Positions 21,457-28,940 of a stretch of 31,913 nt of DNA are shown piece after piece. The translations under genes and the position numbers were made by a program. Position 1 is the first letter of the stretch; each line of letters opens with the position of its first letter. Under the pieces are notes generated by a model, which searched no databases, had not been told where the DNA came from, and worked only from the letters and a program-made list of their open reading frames with translations. Origin of the DNA: DATMGU01 sp035555315 (GTDB taxonomy: Bacteria; Pseudomonadota; Alphaproteobacteria; ATCC43930; CGMCC-115725); contig DATMGU010000003.1 in assembly GCA_035555315.1 (NCBI GenBank), positions 1 to 31,913 on the forward strand. The letters are read 5' to 3'.

Positions 21457-23096
21457 ACAGCTCGCCCCCGACGGTGCCGGCGGCCAAGGAGCAGCAACGT
21501 CTGCCCGGGCAGGTTCGACTGCTGATGGGGACCGGTGTCGAGGCGGTGCCCCGCGCTCTCCACTCGACACTGGCTCGCATCGTCATGCAGGAAATGTCGC
21601 CGATCTTCATCGCGTATCTCGACGCGCGGAGCCTCTTCGCGAACGACGACTATCTGACCCTGTTCGAGATTTCATCGCGGTCTCCGTCGGCACTCGACCG
21701 CCACTTCACCGACCTCCAGGCCGAACTCGACGAGATCGTCGATGATCTGCGACGCGGCTCGGGTCGGCTGGTCATGCAACGGACGGTGCAGCGCTCGGCG
21801 GGGCCGGCGTATTACCGCGTCCATTATTTTCCGATCTTCGACAATGCCCGGCAATTGACGGCGGTTGGCGGAATCTATTTCGACATCACCGGCCAGGTCA
21901 CGGCGCTCGATCGGATGCGCTCCAGCCAGGATGCGCTGAACGACGTGCTGCGGGCGGCATCGGATTGGATCTGGTCGACCGATGAGGCGAATCTCCTCAC
22001 CTTCATTTCCGACCGGATCACCGATGTCGTGGGCCTGCCCGCGGCAGTCTTGCTCGGGCGAGGCATTACCGCTTTGGCGGGGCCGGAGCCCGATCGGGCG
22101 ATGCTGTCCCAGCTCAATCAGGCGCTCGCGGAGCGGCGGCCGTTTCGCAATGTGGCGGTCGATGTCCGCGATCGGGACGGGGCGACCCGTCAGCATGTGT
22201 TGAGCGGCGTGCCGTTCTTCGATCCCAAGACTGGCGCGTTCAGCGGCTTTCGCGGCGCCGGCAGCGATGTCAGCCGCCAGCATGCCGCCGAACAGACCGC
22301 GCTGGTCTCCAACCGGCAACTGCAATCCGCGCTGAAGCAGCTGAGTTCGCAGAACGAAATCTTGATGATGACCCTGGAGCGCGAGCGCGCGTCGGCGCGT
22401 GCCAAGGCCGACTTCCTGGCGAATATGAGCCACGAGCTGCGCACCCCGCTCAACGCCATCATCGGCTTCTCGGACATGCTGAAGCAGCAATTCTTCGGCG
22501 GCTTGTCGGAAAAGCAGGCGGAGTACGTCTCGCATATCCTGGGATCGGGCAAACACCTTCTCGAGGTCGTGTCCGACATCCTGGACATGTCGAAAATGGG
22601 TGAGGGCAAGGTCGTCCTGAAGGAAGACACCGTCGATGTCCTGGCGGCCATTCAGGATTGCCTGCCGATGGTTGCCACCGACGCGGTGAAGTCCGAGGTC
22701 GAACTGATCCTGGATGTGCGCTCGCCGCCGCCGCCCTTGCGGGCGGATGAGGTGCGCCTGAAGCAGATTCTGATCAACCTGCTGTCCAACGCGGTGAAAT
22801 TCACGCCGGGGCCCGGCCGCATCACCGTGGCGACGGAGGTCACCGACCGCAACGAGATCGAGATCCTGGTCATCGACAGCGGCATCGGCATGACCCCGGA
22901 AGAGATCAGCTTGGCGATGCTGCCGTTCCAGCAAATCGAAAATCCGTTCGTGAAGACCCATGAGGGAACCGGCCTGGGCCTGCCGCTGGCGAACAAGCTT
23001 GTCGAGATGCATGAAGGCAGGCTCACCATCGACAGCACGCCAGGCAGCGGAACGAGCGTGCGCATCAGCTTTCCAGCCGAACGCACCATCGGCTAA
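21453..23096 (+). CDS. PAS-domain sensor histidine kinase
   Basis: A 547-residue soluble-looking kinase. Two PAS-like regions are present (about 45-150 and 165-285; for example FIAYLDARSLFANDDYLTLF and DWIWSTDEANLLTFISDRIT). A helical linker leads to HisKA with NMSHELRTPLNAIIGFSDML (phospho-acceptor H327), then HATPase_c with N446 in LINLLSNAVKF, DSGIGM (475-480) and GTGLGLPLANKLVEMHEG (505 onward). No membrane segment is evident, so it likely senses a cytosolic signal. The PleC/DivJ-like HisKA sequence is typical of Alphaproteobacteria. No response regulator is adjacent; the only coupled gene is DUF2336, which may be its partner. The start overlaps the DUF2336 stop as ATGA. Confidence 0.9.
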   Translation: MNSSPPTVPAAKEQQRLPGQVRLLMGTGVEAVPRALHSTLARIVMQEMSPIFIAYLDARSLFANDDYLTLFEISSRSPSALDRHFTDLQAELDEIVDDLRRGSGRLVMQRTVQRSAGPAYYRVHYFPIFDNARQLTAVGGIYFDITGQVTALDRMRSSQDALNDVLRAASDWIWSTDEANLLTFISDRITDVVGLPAAVLLGRGITALAGPEPDRAMLSQLNQALAERRPFRNVAVDVRDRDGATRQHVLSGVPFFDPKTGAFSGFRGAGSDVSRQHAAEQTALVSNRQLQSALKQLSSQNEILMMTLERERASARAKADFLANMSHELRTPLNAIIGFSDMLKQQFFGGLSEKQAEYVSHILGSGKHLLEVVSDILDMSKMGEGKVVLKEDTVDVLAAIQDCLPMVATDAVKSEVELILDVRSPPPPLRADEVRLKQILINLLSNAVKFTPGPGRITVATEVTDRNEIEILVIDSGIGMTPEEISLAMLPFQQIENPFVKTHEGTGLGLPLANKLVEMHEGRLTIDSTPGSGTSVRISFPAERTIG

Positions 23097-23146
23097 GCTT
23101 TCCGGCAGGGGTCCAAAGAACCGGACCCATGTCGGGGAGGATGGTC

Positions 23147-23911
23147 GTGGAACTCACGCAGAACCGTTTCAAACGCGCCTTGGCCGAAGGTCGGCCGCAG
23201 ATCGGCCTATGGAGCAGCCTGGGCAGTCCGCTGGTGGCGGAAATCATCGGTCATTCCGGATTCGATTGGATTCTGCTGGATACCGAACATTCGCCGACCG
23301 AGCTGCCGAGCCTGGTGGCGCAACTTCAGGCGATGCAGACGGGCACCGCGACGCCGATCGTCCGGCCGGCCTGGAACGACCCGGTGCTGATCAAACGGAT
23401 CTTGGATATCGGCGCCCAATCCCTGTTGCTGCCCTTCGTGCAAAACGCCGAGGAGGCGGCACGGGCGGTCGCGGCGACGCGCTATCCGCCGGATGGCATC
23501 CGAGGTGTCGCGACCAGCAGCCGGGCGGCCGGCTTCGGCCGTATCCCGGATTATGCGCTGAACGCCGCCCGCGAGATTTGCGTGTTGGTGCAGGTCGAAA
23601 CCCGGGCCGCGCTCGATGTCCTGCCGGCGGTGGCGGCGGTGCCTGGGGTCGACGGCATCTTCATCGGCCCCTCCGATCTCGCCGCCTCGCTCGGCCATCT
23701 CGGCAATCATAAGCACCCGGAGGTCCAGGACGCGATCGGCCATGCGCTGGCGGCCTGCAAGCGCGCCGGCAAACCGGCCGGTTATCTCACCCCCGACGAG
23801 GCCGAGGCCCGCAAATGGCTCGATGCCGGGTTCACCTTCGTCGCCGTCGGATCGGATAACGGCGTGCTCGCCAAAAACGTCGACGCGCTGCGCCAGCGTT
23901 TCAGGACCTGA
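23147..23911 (+). CDS. hpaI: HpcH/HpaI-family class II aldolase
   Basis: A 254-residue metal-dependent pyruvate aldolase. With the chosen start, the catalytic and binding residues fall almost where they do in E. coli HpaI: H48 (DTEHSPTE), R73 (PIVRPAWND), E151 (VQVETRAAL) and D177 (GPSDLAAS). It should cleave a 4-hydroxy-2-oxo acid, such as 4-hydroxy-2-oxoheptanedioate or 2-keto-3-deoxy-L-rhamnonate, to pyruvate and an aldehyde. Exact substrate is unknown because no other pathway genes surround it. GTG 23147 is preferred because GGGGAGG ends six bases before it; ATGs at 23129 and 23141 are in frame but poorly placed. Confidence 0.85.
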   Translation: MELTQNRFKRALAEGRPQIGLWSSLGSPLVAEIIGHSGFDWILLDTEHSPTELPSLVAQLQAMQTGTATPIVRPAWNDPVLIKRILDIGAQSLLLPFVQNAEEAARAVAATRYPPDGIRGVATSSRAAGFGRIPDYALNAAREICVLVQVETRAALDVLPAVAAVPGVDGIFIGPSDLAASLGHLGNHKHPEVQDAIGHALAACKRAGKPAGYLTPDEAEARKWLDAGFTFVAVGSDNGVLAKNVDALRQRFRT

Positions 23912-23923
23912 CCTCCGCCGAGG

Positions 23924-24229
23924 TTACGCAGATAAGGCGGCCGGGGCGAGCGGCTGCCATTCGGTCGTGACGCTGGTCACCGGCGTCAGTTGCCGCAGAC
24001 AGGCGGCGACATATTCCGCCGTTGCCGGGGAAAGTCCCGGCATGCGGATATCCATGAACAGCGCCGCGCCATTCTCGCCATGACGATAGCAAGAGAAGGA
24101 ATCCGGGATCAGGCCGCGTTTGGTGAAGAGTTCCAGGGCTCGCGCCATGACGCTGGGTTCGGCGGCGGCGTGAACGGTGAAACAGGCGGTATCTCGATCA
24201 GACGATCGAACGCCCATGGTTTTCGACAT
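23924..24229 (-). CDS. ACT-domain-like small protein, IlvN/IlvM-like
   Basis: A 101-residue protein whose core, FTVHAAAEPSVMARALELFT then KRGLIPDSFSCYRHGENG...LFMDIRMPGLSP, has the beta-alpha-beta pattern of an ACT domain. It most resembles regulatory subunits of acetolactate synthase (evidence: VMxRALELFTKRGL). No acetolactate synthase catalytic gene is present, so it is an orphan; ligand-binding amino-acid sensing is the likely role. ATG 24229 follows GGAG about eleven bases upstream; the upstream extension to 24313 is not coding-like. A strong inverted repeat lies 43-65 bp upstream of the start. It converges on the aldolase gene with only 12 bp between stops. Confidence 0.6.
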   Translation of the reverse strand: MSKTMGVRSSDRDTACFTVHAAAEPSVMARALELFTKRGLIPDSFSCYRHGENGAALFMDIRMPGLSPATAEYVAACLRQLTPVTSVTTEWQPLAPAALSA

Positions 24230-24271
24230 GGCAAGCGTGCTCCAGCATAGATTTGACGCGAAATGAGTCGG

Positions 24272-24294
24272 CCCGATCCTTCGAAAGGATCGGG
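24272..24294 (-). promoter_or_regulatory. Perfect 10-bp inverted repeat upstream of the ACT-domain gene
   Basis: CCCGATCCTT (24272-24281) and AAGGATCGGG (24285-24294) pair completely around a three-base loop. It sits 43 bp upstream of the ACT-domain start codon. No T run follows on either strand and no gene ends here, so an operator or 5'-leader attenuator is more likely than a terminator. Confidence 0.5.
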
Positions 24295-24439
24295 TGACTA
24301 ATTCGCGTGCCAAACCGCGTGATGGAGTGAACCGAGGCCATGCCCATATCGTGGCGCGATCCCACGGTCTTCGTCAACCGCCGATATCCTCGGCGAGATT
24401 CCCAAGCGCTTTCATCGGCCGGCCTTAACCAAGCGGTTA

Positions 24440-24462
24440 CCGTCTTCGCGGTATGAAGACGG
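24440..24462 (+). promoter_or_regulatory. Perfect 8-bp hairpin upstream of motA
   Basis: CCGTCTTC (24440-24447) and GAAGACGG (24455-24462) flank a seven-base loop, 47 bp before the motA ATG. Just in front lies a second small inverted repeat TAACC-AAGC-GGTTA (24426-24439). Together they look like a regulatory leader or operator for motA; the regulator is unknown. Confidence 0.4.
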
Positions 24463-24509
24463 CTTGAGCAGCTCCACGCCGACGCTCGCCACGATAAGGT
24501 CTTTTCACC

Positions 24510-25376
24510 ATGTTCCTCATGGTTGGTGCAATCATTATCCTGGTGTCCGTCTTCGGCGGCTACATCGCCGGTGGCGGTCATCTCGATGTTTTGTGGCAGC
24601 CCTTCGAGTTCATCATCATCTGTGGCGCCGCCCTCGGCGCCTTCGTCATCGGCAATCCCAAGGATGTGGTCGTCGGGGCGTTGAAGTCCTTCGGGAAGCT
24701 GCTCAAGGGGTCGAAGCACAAGAAGGAAAGCTACGTCGAGTTGCTCTGCATGCTGAACGCGACGTTCAAGCTGGCCAAGACCAAGGGATCGATGGCGTTG
24801 GAGACGCATATCGAGCGCCCCGAGGATTCGGCGTTGTTCCAACGGTTTCCGATCTTCGCCAAAGATCACCACGCCATGACGTTCTTCTGCGATTTCATGC
24901 GGATGCTGGTGATGGGCGCCGACAGCGCGCATGAAATCGAAGCGCTGATGGACCAGCGGATCGACGTCCATCATCACGAGGAGATGGAGATCGCCAGCGC
25001 CATCCAGAACACCGCCGATGCCATGCCGGCGCTGGGCATCGTCGCCGCCGTGCTGGGCGTGATCCATACCATGGGCTCGATCACCGAGCCGCCGGAGGTG
25101 CTGGGCCATCTGATCGGCGGCGCGCTGGTCGGGACGTTTCTCGGCGTCTGGCTGTCCTATGGCTTCATCGCGCCGATGGCGCAGTCGCTGAAAGGCGTCG
25201 CCGATGACGAGGTGAAGTACCTGATCTGCATCAAGAGCGGTATCATCGCCTATATCCAGGGATATGCGCCGATCATGGCGGTGGAAAGCGCGCGAATGGT
25301 CTTGAAATCGCATAACCAGCCGTCGTTCCAAGACATCGAAGCGGCCATCGAGGCGACACCACCCGTAGCGGCCTAG
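24510..25376 (+). CDS. motA: Flagellar motor stator protein MotA
   Basis: A 288-residue inner-membrane protein that forms, with MotB, the ion-conducting stator driving the flagellum. The four-helix layout is clear: GAIIILVSVFGGYIAGG, FEFIIICGAALGAFVIGNP, then a long cytoplasmic loop, then ADAMPALGIVAAVLGVIHTMG and LVGTFLGVWLSYGFIAPMAQ. The two prolines known to matter for torque in E. coli (P173 and P222) correspond to those in AMPALG and IAPMAQ. Length matches the family. motB is not downstream, which occurs in other Alphaproteobacteria where the two are unlinked. Two inverted repeats precede the gene. Confidence 0.95.
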   Translation: MFLMVGAIIILVSVFGGYIAGGGHLDVLWQPFEFIIICGAALGAFVIGNPKDVVVGALKSFGKLLKGSKHKKESYVELLCMLNATFKLAKTKGSMALETHIERPEDSALFQRFPIFAKDHHAMTFFCDFMRMLVMGADSAHEIEALMDQRIDVHHHEEMEIASAIQNTADAMPALGIVAAVLGVIHTMGSITEPPEVLGHLIGGALVGTFLGVWLSYGFIAPMAQSLKGVADDEVKYLICIKSGIIAYIQGYAPIMAVESARMVLKSHNQPSFQDIEAAIEATPPVAA

Positions 25377-25420
25377 ATCACGCCGTCCTATCCGGCCCAT
25401 CCGACGACGGCGATCAATTC

Positions 25421-25450
25421 CCCACCATAACGACCCCACCATAACGACCC
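25421..25450 (+). repeat. Two tandem copies of a 14-bp unit
   Basis: CCACCATAACGACC occurs at 25422-25435 and 25436-25449, and the 14-bp period extends one base on each side. It lies between motA and the small lipoprotein gene. Confidence 0.9.
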
Positions 25451-25501
25451 TTGCCCAGGGCTGCGCCGCCATGCTTGATGACGGCTTCGGGGGAGAGGTC
25501 G

Positions 25502-25747
25502 ATGCGTGCGGGAATTTATTGGGTCTTGGCTTTGTCGATGGGCCTCGCGGCGGTCTCCGGCTGTGCCGACGAGCGCAAGGCCGCCACACCTGGCGAAAAC
25601 GGCATTTCGTATCGACTGGGCGATGGCGATCTGGACAATACCGATAGACGTGCCAGTACCTATTGCACCCATATCGGCCTGCGTTCCCAATTGCGCGGCG
25701 TCAGCGGCGAACCCGGGCAACGCGTTGCAATTTATGACTGTGTGTAA
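25502..25747 (+). CDS. Small lipoprotein, unknown
   Basis: An 81-residue protein with a short signal peptide and lipobox AAVSGC (Cys21), so it should be lipid-anchored in the envelope. The mature part holds ISYRLGDGDLDNTDRRASTY, CTHIGLRSQL and ends VAIYDCV, leaving two further cysteines (C55, C80) that could form a disulfide. This is the pattern of many short alphaproteobacterial lipoproteins of unknown role, with a central YC and a C-terminal C. The ATG at 25502 has GGGGGAGAG upstream. No operon partner is obvious. Confidence 0.7.
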   Translation: MRAGIYWVLALSMGLAAVSGCADERKAATPGENGISYRLGDGDLDNTDRRASTYCTHIGLRSQLRGVSGEPGQRVAIYDCV

Positions 25748-26093
25748 CCGGCGGATCACACCTTCCGCATCGGCCGGCTGCTAGATCCGCGCCCCCATTT
25801 GGGCCGATAACCTGGTTTTTCCGCTGAATGCAAGGCGATTTTGTCAGCTTTGACGGTCTTTTGAGGTTGCCTACACAAGAGGCAACCGATAGGTTGGCGG
25901 CGCTCAGGTGGTTAACACTCCGTAACATTCAGTTAGCCAACCTTCGTCCGTGTCCTCCGGGATAGCGGTGTTGGGAGAGCGATAGGGCGTCGTGGGGCGG
26001 CGCCGTATCGTTGCATAGGCGGATCGAGGCACGGCCGGACACATCCAGTTCGATGTTTTCAGGGGCACGATCCGACGCAGCGCGTGGGGGGGC
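25748..26093. other. 346-bp intergenic region before the M23 peptidase gene
   Basis: No gene is supported. It contains a perfect inverted repeat (25865-25887, listed separately), a CtrA-like TTAA-N7-TAAC sequence at 25912-25926 of uncertain value, and a GC-rich stretch near 25985-26010. The promoter of the M23/bactofilin operon must lie here, but I cannot fix its boxes. Confidence 0.4.
25865..25887. terminator. Perfect 8-bp inverted repeat after the lipoprotein gene
   Basis: GGTTGCCT (25865-25872) and AGGCAACC (25880-25887) with a seven-base loop. It lies 117 bp after the lipoprotein stop and 206 bp before the M23 gene. With no T run, a terminator, operator or leader structure are all possible. 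Confidence 0.35.
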
Positions 26094-27758
26094 ATGTTTT
26101 ACAGGCTTGTAGAATTAGGGGGACGCCTGTTCCCCGAGCGTCAGGTACTTATCCGAAGCGGTGAGGTGGTTACCTACATCACCCTCTCAAGCACCTTCCA
26201 AAAGACGATGCTTGGGGTCGCGGCTCTGGCCGCTGTCGGTGTCGGGTATCTTTCATATCCATCTTCCGTCGATCCGGTGGTTCCCTCGGAAATCACCGCG
26301 GCGGCGACGGCCGAACCGGCCTCGGCCGAGGAGGAGGCTGTCGACACCGTCTCCGCGCTGCAACTCCAGCTCGCCGAGAGTCGACGGTCGATCGACCAGT
26401 TGCAATCGAAGCTGGGCCAGGCAGGTGTCGAGAACGAATCGATCCGTGGCAGCCTCGATACAGCCAATCAGGACATGCACGATCTGCGCGAACAGCGCGA
26501 CCGCTTGACCTCCGCCCGCGACAGCCTGTTGTTCCGCGTCCGTGCTTCGGAAGAGGCGGAGTTGCGGGCCGCCGCGCGCGGTGCCGCTACCCTCGCGGAC
26601 GCCGGCCCAGCGGCTGGCCAATCGACACCCGGCCAACCGATATCTGGCCAACTGGCCACCAACGCCGCCGCGACGGACACCGTGCCGAAGGCGGCTGACG
26701 GTACGGCTTCCCCGCCGGTCGTGGCGGCTGTTCCGGCAGCCGATCCGGTGGACGATCAATTGAAGCAAATCGTGGCCGAGCGGGAGAAGTTGGCCGCCGA
26801 GCGCGACAAGGTCGCGGCCGAACGAGACGCCTTGAAGGCCGATCGCGACAAGCTGAAATCCAAGGTGGTCGACCTTGAGGAACGCAACGTCGCGGCCGAC
26901 GCGGTGAAGTCCAGTGCCGTGCGTATGGTCGCGAACGAGCGTGACAAAGTCAGCGTCGAACGGGATCGCGCCGCTACCGAGCGCGACAAGTTGAAAGCCC
27001 GGGTCGCGGAGTTGGAGCAGAAACTCCAGAAGGTGCTGGCGATGCGTGATGATTCGACGTCCGCCGTCGCCGACGCCACGGATAAGGCTGCGGATAAAGC
27101 CGCGCAAAAGCATGCCAGCGCCGATGTGGGTGAGGATGGCAAGCTGGCCGACGTCCTGATGCCGATGGTGGCGGGTGCCAGCGCCAAGATGGTGGTTGCC
27201 GGGGTCGACATCGAACGGCTGCTGTCATCCTTGATCCGGCCGGAGGGCAAGGTCGGTGGTCCGTTCGTGGCGCTCAACCCGGCTAGCGCGGGCGATCAGG
27301 CGACGCAGAACGAGACGGTTCAACGGTTGCTGAAGACCATTCCGTTCACGGCGCCGTTGGACAAGTTCCAGGTCGAGAGCAAGTTCGGCCCTCGGGTTGA
27401 TCCCTTCAACGGCCGGCAGGCGATCCATACCGGAGTCGATTTATCGGGTCCGTACCAAACTCCCATTTTCAATACCTCGCCAGGTACGGTAGTGTTCGCG
27501 GGTTTCCAGGCCGGATACGGCAAGCTCGTGGAAATCGATCATGGGATGGGCATCAGCACGAAGTATGGCCATCTCAACCGCATCACGGTAAACGTCGGCC
27601 AGAAGCTGTCGAAGAAGACGCAGATTGGACTTTTGGGATCGACCGGTCGTAGTACCGGGCCCCATGTACATTACGAAGTGCTTGTGAACGGCGTGCCCCA
27701 GGATCCCGAGAAATTCATGTTGGCGGGAAAATCTGTTGTTCAGGTCCAGTCAAACTAA
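26094..27758 (+). CDS. M23-family (LytM) murein endopeptidase with membrane anchor and coiled coil
   Basis: A 554-residue envelope protein. An N-terminal membrane segment lies near residues 37-55. Long coiled-coil regions follow (about 85-160 and 220-315); the second shows repeated heptads such as AEREKLAAERDKVAAERDAL. A Pro/Ala-rich linker separates them. The C-terminal M23 domain (about 425-545) keeps the zinc and catalytic residues: H445-x3-D449 (AIHTGVD), H493 (KYGHLN) and H524-x-H526 (GPHVHYE). It should cut peptidoglycan cross-bridges and would be active rather than an EnvC/NlpD-like activator. Its last 23 bases overlap the bactofilin gene, a pairing conserved in many bacteria where bactofilins position M23 enzymes for cell shape. 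The start ATG follows a run of G. Confidence 0.9.
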   Translation: MFYRLVELGGRLFPERQVLIRSGEVVTYITLSSTFQKTMLGVAALAAVGVGYLSYPSSVDPVVPSEITAAATAEPASAEEEAVDTVSALQLQLAESRRSIDQLQSKLGQAGVENESIRGSLDTANQDMHDLREQRDRLTSARDSLLFRVRASEEAELRAAARGAATLADAGPAAGQSTPGQPISGQLATNAAATDTVPKAADGTASPPVVAAVPAADPVDDQLKQIVAEREKLAAERDKVAAERDALKADRDKLKSKVVDLEERNVAADAVKSSAVRMVANERDKVSVERDRAATERDKLKARVAELEQKLQKVLAMRDDSTSAVADATDKAADKAAQKHASADVGEDGKLADVLMPMVAGASAKMVVAGVDIERLLSSLIRPEGKVGGPFVALNPASAGDQATQNETVQRLLKTIPFTAPLDKFQVESKFGPRVDPFNGRQAIHTGVDLSGPYQTPIFNTSPGTVVFAGFQAGYGKLVEIDHGMGISTKYGHLNRITVNVGQKLSKKTQIGLLGSTGRSTGPHVHYEVLVNGVPQDPEKFMLAGKSVVQVQSN

Positions 27759-28218
27759 GGGTAGCAATCGACAATCAGGCGCGCCTCGCGGGGGCTCGCC
27801 ATCGATCCTTAGTGTGGATTTTCAACTTACCGGGAATATTCGGTCCGAGGGCGAGGTGCATGTCGATGGTGTGGTCACCGGCGACATTATCGCCAGCCGG
27901 ATCACCATAGGGGCCGGCGCCACGATCACCGGTTCCCTGAAAGCCGAGAGCGTGGTGGTTTCGGGGACCGTGCACGGCCTGATCAAGGGCGGTGCCGTCA
28001 GCCTGACCCGGACCGCCCGGGTCTTCGCCGACATCACGCATTCCCAGCTGGCGATCGATGCCGGTGCGTTTTTCGACGGCAATTGCCGCCCGGCGGTATC
28101 GGAAAGCCCCGGCTTCTCGTCTCCGTCGACCGAGATTCTTGAACTCAGCGGCGGACAACAGCCCGCGATCTCCGGCACGACGGTCGCCACGGCCGCGTTC
28201 GAGACGGTCGGCGAGTAG
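27736..28218 (+). CDS. Bactofilin (polymer-forming cytoskeletal protein)
   Basis: A 160-residue bactofilin. The central beta-helix (about 25-130) shows the repeated pattern ILSVDFQLTGNIRSEGEVHV, DGVVTGDIIASRITIGAGAT, ITGSLKAESVVVSGTVHG, flanked by disordered Ser/Gly-rich ends. Bactofilins self-assemble without nucleotide into membrane-associated filaments that recruit peptidoglycan enzymes. The start is a TTG at 27736 inside the M23 gene (23-bp overlap) preceded by GGGAAAA, so the two proteins are co-produced. No later start keeps the full domain. Confidence 0.9.
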   Translation: MFRSSQTKGSNRQSGAPRGGSPSILSVDFQLTGNIRSEGEVHVDGVVTGDIIASRITIGAGATITGSLKAESVVVSGTVHGLIKGGAVSLTRTARVFADITHSQLAIDAGAFFDGNCRPAVSESPGFSSPSTEILELSGGQQPAISGTTVATAAFETVGE

Positions 28219-28266
28219 AGCCGGCCGCTCCCGGCCCCTCGCGGCTTCCACTCAGGGGCGAACCAA

Positions 28267-28281
28267 GTGAGGGAGCCTCAC
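28267..28281 (+). promoter_or_regulatory. Small hairpin over the ribosome-binding site of the GST gene
   Basis: GTGAGG (28267-28272) pairs with CCTCAC (28276-28281) around a three-base loop, directly before the ATG at 28285. The likely ribosome-binding bases GAGGGAG overlap the 5' arm and loop, so folding would reduce translation. Confidence 0.35.
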
Positions 28282-28284
28282 GTG

Positions 28285-28926
28285 ATGGACGATCTCGTTT
28301 TCTATACGAATCCCATGTCCCGCGGCCGGATCGCGCGCTGGATGCTTGAGGAAATCGGCCAGCCTTACCGCACCGAGGTGCTCGGTTTCGGCACGACGAT
28401 GAAATCGCCCGACTATCTTTCCATCAACCCGATGGGAAAAGTGCCGGCGCTTCGGCATGGCGAGGAAGTCGTCACGGAATGCGCGGCCATCTGCGCCTAT
28501 CTCGCCGATGCCTTCCCGCAAGCTGATCTTGCGCCGCCGCCCGGCGATCGCCGCCGTGCCGCCTACTATCGCTGGCTATTCTTTGCCGCCGGTCCGATCG
28601 AGGCAGCGGCGAGCAACAAGGCGCTGGGCTTCGTCCTGCCGGAGGGGAAAGAGCGGATGGCGGGATATGGCAGCTTGGCCGAGGTGATGAACGTGCTGGA
28701 GGGGGCCGTCTCCCAGCGCGACTATGTGGCGGGAGATAGTTTCACCGCCGCCGATGTGTATCTCGGGTCGCAGATCGGTTGGGGATTGATGTTCGGCACG
28801 ATCGAAAAGCGTCCCGCCTTCGAGCGATATTGGGCACGTATCAGCGCGCGGCCGGCCGCCATTCGGGCAAGGGAGATCGATGACGCGTTGATGGCCGAAC
28901 AGCAGCAAGCCGCGCCGTCCGGCTAG
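28285..28926 (+). CDS. Glutathione S-transferase family protein
   Basis: A 213-residue cytosolic protein with a thioredoxin-like N-terminal domain (VFYTNPMSRGRIARWMLEEI, NPMGKVPAL with the cis-Pro, TECAAICAYLAD) and an all-helical C-terminal domain (YVAGDSFTAADVYLGSQ). Ser18 or a nearby residue would be the glutathione-activating residue; there is no catalytic Cys in the Cys-pro sense. It could detoxify electrophiles or reduce aromatic derivatives. The ATG at 28285 is chosen; an in-frame GTG at 28267 would start inside the hairpin. It faces the dehydratase gene tail-to-tail with a 14-bp gap. Confidence 0.88.
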   Translation: MDDLVFYTNPMSRGRIARWMLEEIGQPYRTEVLGFGTTMKSPDYLSINPMGKVPALRHGEEVVTECAAICAYLADAFPQADLAPPPGDRRRAAYYRWLFFAAGPIEAAASNKALGFVLPEGKERMAGYGSLAEVMNVLEGAVSQRDYVAGDSFTAADVYLGSQIGWGLMFGTIEKRPAFERYWARISARPAAIRAREIDDALMAEQQQAAPSG

Positions 28927-28940
28927 AGCGTGAAGCAATG

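Noticed and set aside
24380..24400. GCCGATAT resembling a sigma-28 -10 box upstream of motA
   Set aside because: No matching TAAA-type -35 sequence lies at the required distance.
2788..25450. The short direct repeats as a CRISPR array
   Set aside because: Each has only two copies, no spacers of even size, different sequences, and there are no cas genes.
25912..25926. CtrA-like TTAA-N7-TAAC sequence before the M23 gene
   Set aside because: The second half-site is imperfect, and such short motifs are expected by chance; kept only as a note in the intergenic entry.
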